Below, piece after piece: positions 49,341-57,326 of a stretch of DNA of 64,000 nt. Each line of letters starts with the position of its first letter. The stretch's first letter is position 1. The position numbers were made by a program, and so were the translations under genes. Origin of the DNA: Methanoregulaceae archaeon (GTDB lineage Bacteria; Armatimonadota; Fimbriimonadia; Fimbriimonadales; Fimbriimonadaceae); NCBI GenBank assembly GCA_020850325.1, contig JADZEW010000018.1:43228-107227 (forward strand). Reading direction: 5' to 3'. The notes under the pieces are model-generated. The model was given only the letters and a program-made list of their open reading frames with translations, had not been told where the DNA came from and did no database searches.

Positions 49341-49820
49341 TTATGCCGCCTCCTTCACGTGCGTTTGCTGGACGAGCCACTCATCGATTGCCTGCTTGCT
49401 GAAGCGCCAGCGGCCATCGACGAGAAATCCGGGAATTTCGCCTTCGGTGGCCATCCCCTCAAGGGCAGAGGCGGTCACTCGCAGGTAACTCGCTGCTTCG
49501 CGTGCGGTCATCAGCGTGTGTTGGTTCGCCGCGACCGCCCGGAAGAGCGAACTGAGCTGCTCGGGCGTTAAGAACATCTCCAACCGAACGGCCGTGCCGG
49601 CCTGCGCCGGAGCCTCGGTGAGATCGTGTGCCGGTTCGTTCGACATGGTTTCCTCTTCGGTCTGGTTTGATTGGGGAACAAAGTTCGCGGGCACGCCGAT
49701 GGGCTCGGAAGCTCGAGTCTCGGGGAACGGTTGTTCATCCCAAGCCAAGGCGGTAGTCAACGGCGTCGCCAACGGGGTCGGCGCCTGGCTGGCGCGGCGG
49801 ATGGCGTCGGCGAGGTTCAT
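49341..49820 (-). CDS. Excisionase/MerR-like HTH protein in the pilus operon
   Basis: 159 aa. Residues 1-85 are low-complexity Pro/Thr/Ala/Glu-rich. The C-terminal 60 residues form an HTH_17 (excisionase-type) domain: LMTAREAASYLRVTASALEG, EGEIPGFLVDGRWRFSKQAI, DEWL. Such domains normally bind DNA or act as adaptors. It overlaps the end of the ExeA-like ATPase gene (ATGA) and is followed 2 nt later by pilM. A role in autoregulating the operon is the simplest guess; an in-frame ATG at residue 59 could give a shorter form. Confidence 0.82.
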   Translation of the reverse strand: MNLADAIRRASQAPTPLATPLTTALAWDEQPFPETRASEPIGVPANFVPQSNQTEEETMSNEPAHDLTEAPAQAGTAVRLEMFLTPEQLSSLFRAVAANQHTLMTAREAASYLRVTASALEGMATEGEIPGFLVDGRWRFSKQAIDEWLVQQTHVKEAA

Positions 49821-50653
49821 GCTGCCTTCCTCGGAGTCAGTTCCTCGACTCCGGAGTACTCACAAAGCACGTCGTGCATCAGGTAGCCGTCGATCATCTT
49901 CACCTTCTTCGCCATGCCGATCAAAAGCGCGTTATCGGCGACTTGGCAGATCACGCGAGGGTAGCCGTGGCTGAACTTGTGAATCTCGTGCAGGGCATCG
50001 GGCGTGAACGGATGGCTCTCACCGGTAAATCCCGCCACGCGAAGTCGGTGGAGGATCATAGCGGTCACGTCGGCCGAGTCGAGCGGCTGAAGGGTGTGTC
50101 TCACCGCCATCCGCTGCTCCAGCGCCGGGACCTTAGCAATCTTGGGCTTGAGTTCTTTCTGGCCGAGCAACAACAAGCTGATGAGGAACTGGTCATTCAT
50201 CTGGCAGTTCAGCAGCAGCCGAAGCTCCTCGAGGGTATTCGCCGAACGGATCAAGTGCGCTTCGTCGACGACCAGCACCACCCGCTGCCCACGCTCGTAA
50301 TAGTGCACCAGCGCGTTGTGGAGCTCCTGAACAAGCACCTGCCGGTTTCGGGAAGCGACGTGTACATCGAGCTGAGCGAGAATCTCTTGCAGGATCTGGA
50401 CTGGCGTGAGGATCGGATTCACGATTAGCACGACCCGGAATCGAACGGGATCGAGTAACTCCAAGAGCTTTCGGCTGATCGTCGTCTTGCCCAAACCAAT
50501 GTCGCCGCTCAGCATCGCCGCGCCCTTGTTGCGCGTGATAGCGTAGTGCAACATCATGAGCGCGTCTTCGTGCGACCGGCTCATAAAGAGAAAGCGCGGA
50601 TCCGGCGTCAAACTGAATGGCGGTTCGTTTAGTCCCCAATAGGCCTCGTGCAT
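49817..50653 (-). CDS. ExeA/GspA-like AAA ATPase heading the pilus operon
   Basis: 278-aa AAA ATPase of the ExeA/GspA (TniB-related) group. The N-terminus AYWGLNEPPFSLTPDPRFLF is characteristic. Walker A is LSGDIGLGKTTISRKLLELL, Walker B VVLVVDEAHLI, followed by FLISLLLLGQKELKPKI and a lid helix region HGYPRVICQVADNALLIG. GspA uses ATP to help insert the secretin through peptidoglycan, but this copy ends after the ATPase part and has no membrane helix or peptidoglycan-binding domain. ATG 50653 begins the conserved region and has GAGGA about 10 nt upstream. Confidence 0.9.
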   Translation of the reverse strand: MHEAYWGLNEPPFSLTPDPRFLFMSRSHEDALMMLHYAITRNKGAAMLSGDIGLGKTTISRKLLELLDPVRFRVVLIVNPILTPVQILQEILAQLDVHVASRNRQVLVQELHNALVHYYERGQRVVLVVDEAHLIRSANTLEELRLLLNCQMNDQFLISLLLLGQKELKPKIAKVPALEQRMAVRHTLQPLDSADVTAMILHRLRVAGFTGESHPFTPDALHEIHKFSHGYPRVICQVADNALLIGMAKKVKMIDGYLMHDVLCEYSGVEELTPRKAA

Positions 50654-50853
50654 AGCGTTTCGTTCCTCGGGTCTAGCCCTGGTATGTTTTCGGGGCAATT
50701 GGGCCAAAACCTCAGGTGATCCTTCAATGTTTGGCGCGGGGTAGCCCGGTATGCCTAATGCCATGCCCCGTGCAGGCGCCCCCCATGGGGATTTACGGGG
50801 GAGTATTGAAGCGGCCGGAGGACACAGATCCAAGCCAGGCGGAGACCAAGGGC

Positions 50854-50892
50854 TTGCCGAGCAATCCGCGCTAACCCGAGCCACCGAGCCAA
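50854..50892 (+). repeat. 10-bp CGArCyAACC degenerate repeat, upstream of the ECF sigma gene
   Basis: CGAGCAATC-CGCGCTAACC-CGAGCCAC-CGAGCCAAACC repeats the unit seen near 35788 and 59780. It sits in the 327-nt divergent gap between the ExeA-like gene and the sigma-factor gene. The gap also holds GC-rich imperfect inverted repeats (CATGCCCCGTG, GCCCCCCATGGGG near 50760-50800) and no gene. Confidence 0.55.
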
Positions 50893-50924
50893 ACCCCACC
50901 CCCAACAAAACCTGGTAACGGCTG

Positions 50925-50931
50925 GGAACTT
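50925..50931 (+). promoter_or_regulatory. ECF-type -35 motif (GGAACTT)
   Basis: GGAACTT is the consensus -35 of sigma-E-like promoters and lies 50 nt before the ECF sigma gene, suggesting autoregulation. The matching -10 is not clear (GTTGA about 16 nt downstream). TACACT (50966-50971), 9 nt before the ATG, would be the housekeeping alternative. Confidence 0.4.
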
Positions 50932-50980
50932 CGGTGAAACGGCAGGGGTTGAACCTAGCGAGGGGTACACTGCCCCCGCC

Positions 50981-51547
50981 ATGCTCTTCGGGAAACGCAC
51001 CTCCAAAGACGCGTTCGAAAAGCAAGCGGAGAAAGTGTTTCCCTCGGTCTTCGGCACCGCATTGCGACTCACGAGGTCGCGAGAAGAGGCTGAAGATCTA
51101 GCGCAAGAAGCGATTGTCCGAGCGTACGAGGCGTTTGATCGGTTCGATGGCGCGAACTTCAAGGCGTGGATCTTGAGGATCGTCACGAACCTCTATATCA
51201 ACCGCTATCGGCAACGGCAACGGGGTCCATCGCTCTCCTCGATCGACGAGGAAGGCATGGCGGAACCCGTGGCCGACGAGGGCGACGTTCCTGACCGCTT
51301 GCTGTTCGACGGTCTGTTGGGCGGCGAAGTGGAAGAAGCCTTGGGCAAAGTGCCCGACGACTTCCGAATCGCCGTAGTCCTCAGCGATCTCGAAGGCATG
51401 AGCTATCAGGAAATCGCCGATGCGACGGGCGTGCCCATCGGCACAGTTCGTTCGCGGCTCGCTCGGGGACGAGCACTTCTGCGCCGAATGCTGAAGGAAT
51501 ACGCTATGCGAGAAGGTTACGTATCTGCCGCCGAGGTCGACGAATGA
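50981..51547 (+). CDS. ECF-type RNA polymerase sigma factor
   Basis: 188-aa sigma-70 family member of the extracytoplasmic-function group. Region 2: EKQAEKVFPSVFGTALRLTR, SREEAEDLAQEAIVRAYEAF and FKAWILRIVTNLYINRYR. Region 4: VPDDFRIAVVLSDLEGMSYQ, EIADATGVPIGTVRSRLARG. The linker between them (residues about 85-115) is acidic. The next gene overlaps by 4 bp and encodes the probable anti-sigma factor. It would redirect transcription after an envelope signal. Confidence 0.94.
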   Translation: MLFGKRTSKDAFEKQAEKVFPSVFGTALRLTRSREEAEDLAQEAIVRAYEAFDRFDGANFKAWILRIVTNLYINRYRQRQRGPSLSSIDEEGMAEPVADEGDVPDRLLFDGLLGGEVEEALGKVPDDFRIAVVLSDLEGMSYQEIADATGVPIGTVRSRLARGRALLRRMLKEYAMREGYVSAAEVDE

Positions 51548-52281
51548 GCGACTATCTAGACATCCACGCACTTGCCGATGGGCAGCTCGATGGCGAAGAT
51601 CGCGCCGCCGCCGAGGCGCGGCTTCGTGATTGCGAGCGGTCACAAGCTGAGTTCCGAGCCGTGCAGGGGCTGCGCGAAACCCTTCAGTCGAAGTGTGCCC
51701 CGATCACCTGTGAAGATACGTGGCGACGCTGTCAAGGACGACTTAAGGAGATCGAGCGCACCCGCCGGGTCGAGTCGTTCGTGGGGCGTTACGCCTGGGG
51801 CCTCTGCTCCGTGTTCGTGATCACGATCATGATGGCCGCCTCGATGAACCGCATGGGCGGAGCCAGCATGTCCACTGGCGATGTCGCTCGCGCCTCCAGC
51901 ACCCTGATCCCGTTTGCGGCACCGCGGTCTCAGGCACCAGACGACCAGCGCAAGTGGCTGGAGGGCGTTATGAACGGCCCCATGCCCACGCAACCCGAGT
52001 CGGTCCAGGTCATCGGCGGCGCTTCGGGCATGATCAACGGCCACAAGATGGTCCGCGTCAACCTCGTCGATTCGATCGGCACCATGGCCTTCTTCCTGAT
52101 GGAAGACGTTCAGCGAATCGCAGATGCTGAATCCACAACGAAGCGCGGCTTCTCAATCTGCAAGTTGAACGGCACGAACGCAGTCGGCTGGACGGAAGGC
52201 AACCGATCCTTCCTGCTGATCGGTGAGCGCCCGATCGACGATCTCGAGATCATCGCCACGGCCATTCGCGGTCGAAACTAA
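51544..52281 (+). CDS. Putative membrane anti-sigma factor
   Basis: 245 aa, overlapping the sigma gene by 4 bp. The N-terminal 50 residues have the anti-sigma pattern (YLDIHALADGQLDGEDRAAA then EARLRDCERS). The HxxxCxxC zinc site of classical ZAS proteins is not complete, so it may be a zinc-free variant. One membrane helix lies near residues 85-103 (WGLCSVFVITIMMAASM), leaving an extracytoplasmic domain of about 140 residues of unknown fold (VQVIGGASGMINGHKMVRVN). It is assigned by context and topology; direct family recognition is partial. Confidence 0.8.
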   Translation: MSDYLDIHALADGQLDGEDRAAAEARLRDCERSQAEFRAVQGLRETLQSKCAPITCEDTWRRCQGRLKEIERTRRVESFVGRYAWGLCSVFVITIMMAASMNRMGGASMSTGDVARASSTLIPFAAPRSQAPDDQRKWLEGVMNGPMPTQPESVQVIGGASGMINGHKMVRVNLVDSIGTMAFFLMEDVQRIADAESTTKRGFSICKLNGTNAVGWTEGNRSFLLIGERPIDDLEIIATAIRGRN

Positions 52282-52296
52282 CGCGGAAAGTGAAAT

Positions 52297-52326
52297 GAAG
52301 CCATCCCTCGATTGAGGGATGGCTTC
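52297..52326. terminator. Terminator hairpin between convergent genes
   Basis: GAAGCCATCCCTC and GAGGGATGGCTTC pair perfectly (13 bp) around GATT, followed by GATGTTTGT. It separates the anti-sigma gene from the convergent baeRF gene. Confidence 0.8.
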
Positions 52327-52346
52327 GATGTTTGTCCGCACCTGTT

Positions 52347-53441
52347 CTAGTAGCGTAAGGTCGCGGCGAGGGGCTGGTCGCCCAGTAGCTCATCCTCGGC
52401 AAACCGCACCGAACCGCCGTGATCTAGAACTTGGCCGATGAGCCACTCGACGCCGTCGTCTAAGTCGGTCCAGTTTTCCGCTGCTTCAATTTCAGTGAAC
52501 AGCCCGGTCTCGGCGTCGTACCGCCCGGGAGCTTCGACATCGAAGCCGCAAATCAGCGTATCGATGCGTCCTTGCGCGGCAAGCGGTGCAAGCGCCTGAA
52601 TGCCGACCTCGCACTTCTGCGCCGATCGAGCGGCATCGAGCTGATCCAGCAGGTCCTGAGCCATCGCCTGCCGAGCCTCGCGGACCGCCTCCCAGGCTCT
52701 CGTACCGAGTTCGCTGACGTTGTCGCCAATGTAGTTTCCTGCCAGCGTGGCGATGATCTCGAACGGCGCGCCGACCTGCTCCTGAGCGTTAGCAAGTACT
52801 TCGGGGGTACCCGCCACGACCAAGCGCGTTGGCAAGTCGGCGTGCTCGCCCAGCTGGTTCATCACGTGGCGAACAAACTGGTTCCGCGAGTCATCGACCG
52901 CGGCGGTGGCGTTGACGCCCGGCCCACTTGGAACCTTAGCGCCGGCACCTACGCCGCTGTTCTTGGCCGGCAGACCTTCGCCTCGCACCTCGATGAGATC
53001 CTCGCGGACTCCCGTGAACACCCGCGCTTCGTCGAGCGACAGTACAACAACCGTGAAGGGTTCGGCGCGCCGCTCGGCCCGTAGCAGAGCACGGAGTGAA
53101 AACCGCTCATCGATGACCAGCCGTTCTGGGAGGGGGAATGGGGTCTTCAGCACAATCTCGATGTTCTCGTTGGCAAAGATGGCCAATCCGTCGAGGTTGC
53201 GGTCGTGATCCACCGAGTCTGCGGCGGTTTGCAGGTTCTTCAGGGCGGCGGCGGCAGGACGCTTGCCGATCTCCTCTTCGAGTCGACTTGCTGCCTCCGA
53301 AACCAAGTTCTTCACGCGGATCGGATCTGCGGCGTTATCAGGCATGCTCCGCCCGGTCGGCACCGTCAGGCTGATGCAGGGGTAACCAGCATGGGTCGAG
53401 AGTTCCTTTCTGAGTTCAATTAATGTCTGCTGCCAATCCAT
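52347..53441 (-). CDS. Bacterial archaeo-eukaryotic release factor-like protein (baeRF)
   Basis: 364 aa of the baeRF family, distant homologues of eRF1/aRF1 thought to act on ribosomes or tRNA in stress. The N-domain starts LIELRKELSTHAGYPCISLT and includes LEEEIGKRPAAAALKNL. The middle domain has FTVVVLSLDEARVFTG and NQFVRHVMNQLGEHADLPTR then LVVAGTPEVL. The C-terminal eL30-like domain contains AQGRIDTLICGFDVEAPG. No GGQ loop is visible, so peptide release is not assured. TAAAAT lies 5 nt before the ATG. It stands alone. Confidence 0.82.
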   Translation of the reverse strand: MDWQQTLIELRKELSTHAGYPCISLTVPTGRSMPDNAADPIRVKNLVSEAASRLEEEIGKRPAAAALKNLQTAADSVDHDRNLDGLAIFANENIEIVLKTPFPLPERLVIDERFSLRALLRAERRAEPFTVVVLSLDEARVFTGVREDLIEVRGEGLPAKNSGVGAGAKVPSGPGVNATAAVDDSRNQFVRHVMNQLGEHADLPTRLVVAGTPEVLANAQEQVGAPFEIIATLAGNYIGDNVSELGTRAWEAVREARQAMAQDLLDQLDAARSAQKCEVGIQALAPLAAQGRIDTLICGFDVEAPGRYDAETGLFTEIEAAENWTDLDDGVEWLIGQVLDHGGSVRFAEDELLGDQPLAATLRY

Positions 53442-53446
53442 GTTCT

Positions 53447-53452
53447 ATTTTA
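53447..53452 (-). promoter_or_regulatory. -10-like element of the baeRF gene
   Basis: TAAAAT is 5 nt before the ATG at 53441. Confidence 0.45.
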
Positions 53453-53481
53453 CATGTTTGGCGTGCCTTCTGACCGCGAAA

Positions 53482-54345
53482 TCAGGCAGATTTCACTTGA
53501 TCCGTCTCTCTCTCGTAGTCTCCCGATAAGATACGATCGAACGCCCCAGAAAGCACCCATCTTTCGAGCTCTTGAGTGCGATGTACGGGCATGGGGTGGG
53601 TATAGGTCGATGTCATGGTTAAGAACAGCACGACCTTACCGAGCAGTTCGAGCGGTCCGGAATCCTGATACGAACGCGCCTGCTCCATGAACGCCTCCCG
53701 ATTCATCTCGTGGCGCAGGCGGTGGGGCCCCGCCGTCAAACAGATGTTAGCGTCTACCGAGGTATTCAGTGACTGGGATACCAGGAGCCCCGCGCGGTCG
53801 GCGGTAATCTCCGCCTGGCGAGACCACTCGTAAAACGCCAACACTAGACCGATGCTGGCCACATCGCCGAGGCCAAACGTTCGTCGGCCAACCATCTCAA
53901 GGAGAGGCAGCAGGACTCTCGCCACCGACTTATAGAGGACATGGTTCGCCTTGATGTGACCTAGTTCGTGGCCGATTAAGTGATAAAGCTGCTCATCGTC
54001 AAGTGCATCAACCATGCTTGAGCGCAGCGTAATGTACGGGCGCTCGACCCCACCCGCGAAGGCGTTCGGGAACGGGTTACTCGACACGTACAGCTCGGGC
54101 TCGGGCATGTCGAGCACTTCGCACGATTCGCGCAAGATTCGGTAGAGCGTCGGATACTGCCGCGGTCCGCAACGCACCGACATCGACATGTTGTAGCAGT
54201 ACATCCAGCGGTCCAGACCCACCTCGTGGAACTTCTGCACGATGATCGGCAGCAGGGGCACGCGCTTCAGTGTCTGGAGCGCCAAGCGGTCGGTATCCGC
54301 GATGAACGCGCGGGCGGCAATTCCGTCGAGTCGCTTTCGTTCCAT
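53482..54345 (-). CDS. M48 family zinc metallopeptidase
   Basis: 287 aa. The active site is HLIGHELGHIKANH (HExxH) with the downstream ligand Glu in RQAEITADRAGLL. There is one hydrophobic stretch around the active site, but not the multi-helix N-terminus of HtpX, so it is a shorter, possibly soluble or monotopic M48 protein. ATG 54345 follows GGAG; a TTG three codons upstream is the alternative. It is last in a minus-strand cluster after HDOD, CheD and a CheC-like gene. Function is probably protein quality control, by family only. Confidence 0.88.
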   Translation of the reverse strand: MERKRLDGIAARAFIADTDRLALQTLKRVPLLPIIVQKFHEVGLDRWMYCYNMSMSVRCGPRQYPTLYRILRESCEVLDMPEPELYVSSNPFPNAFAGGVERPYITLRSSMVDALDDEQLYHLIGHELGHIKANHVLYKSVARVLLPLLEMVGRRTFGLGDVASIGLVLAFYEWSRQAEITADRAGLLVSQSLNTSVDANICLTAGPHRLRHEMNREAFMEQARSYQDSGPLELLGKVVLFLTMTSTYTHPMPVHRTQELERWVLSGAFDRILSGDYERETDQVKSA

Positions 54346-54384
54346 GATCTCCAAGAGTACGCCGAGGAGCGTTTCGAGGATGCG

Positions 54385-55251
54385 CTAGGACGTGAAATCG
54401 TCGAACATTCGCTCATACGACTCTTGGGCTTCCAAGAACGAATCCAGCACTTCGTCAATGTCTGCGTGGTCGATCGCGACACGCTCCAGCGCTTCGGGAT
54501 AGAACTCATAACGGAGTCCATCCGCCCCGAGACCCAGACCCACACTCATCGTGATGTAGTCGCCGATGTGCACATAGTCGGCTACCGGATTCGGCTGAGG
54601 CGATTCGTTGGGCGAGTGGTGATACAAGATCGCCTCGACGAACACCTTCGGCAGGCTCCACTGATCGGCGAGATACGCCCCGACTTCGGCATGGCTGAAG
54701 CCCAGCAACTTGCGCTCCATCTGGTCGAACGTCAAGTTCTCGCGGACCGCGACATTCATCATCGCCTCGATCTTGTTCTCGAGCCAAACACTGAGTGCGA
54801 CCTTGCCGATGTTGTGGAGCAGTCCCGCGGTGAACGCGAGATCCGGGTCCGCTTTGCGCGTCTTCAATGCCAGTTCTTTGGCGGCAACCGCCACACAGAA
54901 CGAATGGGTCCACATCTGTCGCGGGCCCAGGCGGTAACCCTTGAGCGGCTTGGACATCCACGGGAACGTCGATGCGACGATTGCCAAGTTCCGCACGTTC
55001 CGCATACCGAGGATCACGACCGACTCTTGGATGTCGCCGACCTGACGGGCGAGCCCGAAGTACGCGCTGTTCGCCAGACGCAGCACCCGCGCGGTCAGCG
55101 CTTGATCCATGCCGATGTGATGGGCGACAGTCGCCGCCGACGACGTCGGCGATTCGGTCTCGCGGATCACGTTGAGGGCCGCCTTGGGCAGCGTCGGTAG
55201 ATCGCTTGTTTTGCGGACGATGTCTTCTAGTTTCAAAGTCGAAGAAATCAT
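54385..55251 (-). CDS. HDOD domain signalling protein
   Basis: 288 aa consisting almost wholly of an HDOD domain (residues about 12-215), an HD-related fold without full catalytic residues that serves in signal relay, often with c-di-GMP, chemotaxis or motility proteins. Motifs: DLPTLPKAALNVIRETESP, IGMDQALTARVLRLANSAYF, VVILGMRNVRNLAI and GLLHNIGKVALSVWLE. In true HD hydrolases the last reads LLHDIG; here Asp is Asn, which suggests no phosphodiesterase activity. It starts 4 nt after cheD. Confidence 0.92.
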   Translation of the reverse strand: MISSTLKLEDIVRKTSDLPTLPKAALNVIRETESPTSSAATVAHHIGMDQALTARVLRLANSAYFGLARQVGDIQESVVILGMRNVRNLAIVASTFPWMSKPLKGYRLGPRQMWTHSFCVAVAAKELALKTRKADPDLAFTAGLLHNIGKVALSVWLENKIEAMMNVAVRENLTFDQMERKLLGFSHAEVGAYLADQWSLPKVFVEAILYHHSPNESPQPNPVADYVHIGDYITMSVGLGLGADGLRYEFYPEALERVAIDHADIDEVLDSFLEAQESYERMFDDFTS

Positions 55252-55255
55252 AGGT

Positions 55256-55753
55256 TCACCTCAACGTGCAGAGCAAGCGATCGGGCGATGTCGCGGTGCG
55301 GACCGTGACCTTGCCGGTTGTCGAATCGAACGTTAGGGTGCGCCCCGCATTGCCGCCGACGTCTTCGCCAGCGCACTTCACCTTGTGGAGCTTGAGCTGC
55401 TCCTGGACGGCTTGAACGTTGCGGGATCCCAAGGCGAGCATCGCGGGGACCGTCGGCCCGAAACACACCTGGGCCCCACCGCCGACCGCGGCGATCAAGC
55501 GGCTGCGCTGCGCCCCCAGGCGCTCCATCGTCTCGACGAGGTAGTTGATCGCCGTGGTTGCGTACTTGCCCGGACGTTCCGGCTTTGCAGTCACCGCATC
55601 GGGCAACATGATGTGCGCCATGCCGCTGACTTTCGCGATGGGGTCGACCATCGCGACTCCAACGCAACTCCCCAGCCCCACGCAGGCCAAAACCGCCTGC
55701 CCTTCGAGCACCTGTACATCTGCCAACCTCACTAACACTTGCGTCGTTGTCAT
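55256..55753 (-). CDS. cheD: Chemoreceptor glutamine deamidase CheD
   Basis: 165 aa. CheD deamidates Gln in chemoreceptors and can be tuned by CheC. Catalytic Cys lies in VGLGSCVGVAMVDP and His in SGMAHIMLPDAV; the C-domain has RNVQAVQEQLKLHKVKCAGE, DVGGNAGRTL. The ATG at 55753 begins the family-like MTTTQVLVRLADVQVLEG and is preceded by GGAGG 10 nt upstream within the end of the previous gene. No chemoreceptor, CheA or flagellar gene is in the window, so its partner is elsewhere, perhaps in pilus-based movement. Confidence 0.92.
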   Translation of the reverse strand: MTTTQVLVRLADVQVLEGQAVLACVGLGSCVGVAMVDPIAKVSGMAHIMLPDAVTAKPERPGKYATTAINYLVETMERLGAQRSRLIAAVGGGAQVCFGPTVPAMLALGSRNVQAVQEQLKLHKVKCAGEDVGGNAGRTLTFDSTTGKVTVRTATSPDRLLCTLR

Positions 55754-55755
55754 CG

Positions 55756-56265
55756 TTATGCCGCCTCCCGATCGAGGGCCAAGTGGAACCGTTCGTCCCA
55801 CACTTCTTCATCCAGCAGGAGCAGGAGTTGGGCGGTCGACTTGGAGTTGCTCCAGTCCGCCCGCAGGACCCAAGCCCGCTCTTGCGTCGCGAATCGCGTT
55901 GCGATCGCCTCGCCGATGGTCGCCCTCATGTCCGCTACGCCGCCCGAAAGCAGCACTTCCCCTTCGCAGAGTCCGCCCAGCGTCTCGGCGAGCTCGACTT
56001 CGAGCTTGCCTGGCGGAACGGGATCCTCCATGATCAGGGCAAAGGAGCCGGGCAACCCTCCCACCAGGTCGCCCAGCAGTCCAAACGCGGGTCGCTCATC
56101 GGTCGCCAGCTCCATCGCCAGCTTGCCGAGGCTCCGATCCGTCAGCGAACACGCACCGAGCGTCAATCCCCCGATTCGCATGCCCAGTTCGAACAGCGCC
56201 GGCGCGATCGCCCGGAGCAACGCTTCGGCCTGGCCCGGATCAATAGGCTTCCCACGACTCCACAT
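55756..56265 (-). CDS. Possible CheC/CheX-like protein paired with CheD
   Basis: 169 aa, not securely recognised. It lies 2 nt upstream of cheD, where CheC often sits. It has alternating helices and strands with an internal near-duplication: PAFGLLGDLVGGLPGSFALI then KLEVELAETLGGLCEGEVLL, and a final strand-rich part STAQLLLLLDEEV. CheC/CheX phosphatases use repeated ExxN helices; none is clearly intact here (ELAETLGGL), so if related it is a diverged, possibly non-catalytic CheD-binding partner. Confidence 0.6.
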   Translation of the reverse strand: MWSRGKPIDPGQAEALLRAIAPALFELGMRIGGLTLGACSLTDRSLGKLAMELATDERPAFGLLGDLVGGLPGSFALIMEDPVPPGKLEVELAETLGGLCEGEVLLSGGVADMRATIGEAIATRFATQERAWVLRADWSNSKSTAQLLLLLDEEVWDERFHLALDREAA

Positions 56266-56324
56266 CCCACCGGGGGTGTTCCATGCCCCGCAATCTCGCT
56301 GTACCGGTAAGTTTGCGGGGTGTG

Positions 56325-56425
56325 CTGCCTGTTGGCATGTTGACCAGTTTGCACACTAGCATCTGCGGAGCCAGCCAACATGCCCAACACACCAGCGGGC
56401 CAACAAGCCAACACACCAACTGCCA
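56325..56425 (+). repeat. 8-bp CCAACAnn degenerate repeat tract, copy C
   Basis: Left part GCCTGTTGGCATGTTGACC and right part CCAACATG-CCCAACACA-CCAGCGGG-CCAACAAG-CCAACACA-CCAACTG. It fills the divergent gap between the CheC-like gene and the gene at 56436. The frame through it stays open but is repeat sequence, not part of that gene. Confidence 0.65.
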
Positions 56426-56429
56426 CAAT
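56424..56429 (+). promoter_or_regulatory. -10-like element of the 56436 gene
   Basis: CACAAT is 6 nt before the GTG at 56436, at the edge of the repeat tract. Confidence 0.45.
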
Positions 56430-56435
56430 GTCACC

Positions 56436-57326
56436 GTGCTCTGGAAGTTCAAGCATAAGACGCCGGGGTTCGGGATTCAACCGGGCTACTACATGACCGT
56501 GCTTTCGAGCAAGCCCGCATTGAGTCCCCTGCTCGCCGTCGTTAATCCCAAAGGCGAGGGCGGAGCGGTGGCCGGATTCGGCGTGCCATTGGCCAGCGAT
56601 TCCACGAAAGAGGACCTCGCTCGCCCAATGACCCGAGGCATCTACGCCCTGAGTTCGCCCGACCGCAAAACCGTCCTGAAGCTCCGGGTGGTGAGCAAGG
56701 AGGAAGCCGGTTTCGATCCCGGACCGTTCCTGCTCAGCCCGATGGCCGCTGACCTCGACAAAGATCTCCTCGCGCGCATCAGCGCAACCTGGACGCTGAT
56801 GCAGCTGACGTTCGAGAGTTACGACCCAATGGTCTACGAGGGCGTCCGCTTTATGCTTGGGTGCTGTCGGAGGTTGGCCGAACTTCACGACGGCGTGGTC
56901 GCCGACCCGATCGCTCAAACGTACCGGCTACCCGACCAGGTGTTCACCGCCAAACCGGCCGACCCCCGGATCGATGCACGCGATGTGGTGCAGGTGTTTG
57001 TTCGTCCCCGCCGCGATGAGCCTGCCGTACTCACTTCGTACACGCTGGGCATGCAGAAGTTCGGCTTGGTCGAGTTGGAGATGCCGGGGCTTTCCGAGGG
57101 AAGCCGCGACCTGGCGACTCGCTTCTTGTTCTCGCTCGCTCAGTCGGCGCTTCTTGGCCGGATGATCGACCTCGGAGATCGGGTCGGAGACTCCGCGTGC
57201 ATGCTGCAGGTCGCGCCCGGCGGGCTCGATCGGGGCTTGTGGGAGGGCATCGAGTGTTACGAACTGATCCCGCCGTCGGGGCGGACGGTAGATGAGGCGC
57301 TGTTGGCGTGGAGCAGCAACGTCTAG
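56436..57326 (+). CDS. Cytoplasmic protein of unknown function (296 aa)
   Basis: Not recognised. No signal peptide or membrane helix. The start (LWKFKHKTPGFGIQPGYYMT) and two halves separated near residue 150 (FESYDPMVYEGVRFMLGCCR; LSEGSRDLATRFLFSLAQSA) suggest a two-domain alpha/beta protein. A long frame continues upstream, but that part lies in the 8-bp repeat tract; GTG 56436, placed 6 nt behind CACAAT, is the credible start. Its end overlaps the convergent GGDEF gene by 4 bp. Neighbours are signalling proteins, but no link is shown. Confidence 0.7.
   Translation: MLWKFKHKTPGFGIQPGYYMTVLSSKPALSPLLAVVNPKGEGGAVAGFGVPLASDSTKEDLARPMTRGIYALSSPDRKTVLKLRVVSKEEAGFDPGPFLLSPMAADLDKDLLARISATWTLMQLTFESYDPMVYEGVRFMLGCCRRLAELHDGVVADPIAQTYRLPDQVFTAKPADPRIDARDVVQVFVRPRRDEPAVLTSYTLGMQKFGLVELEMPGLSEGSRDLATRFLFSLAQSALLGRMIDLGDRVGDSACMLQVAPGGLDRGLWEGIECYELIPPSGRTVDEALLAWSSNV

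Noticed and set aside
56283..56435. N-terminal extension of the 56436 gene
   Set aside because: The 51 codons lie in the 8-bp repeat tract and a -10-like hexamer separates them from the GTG start.
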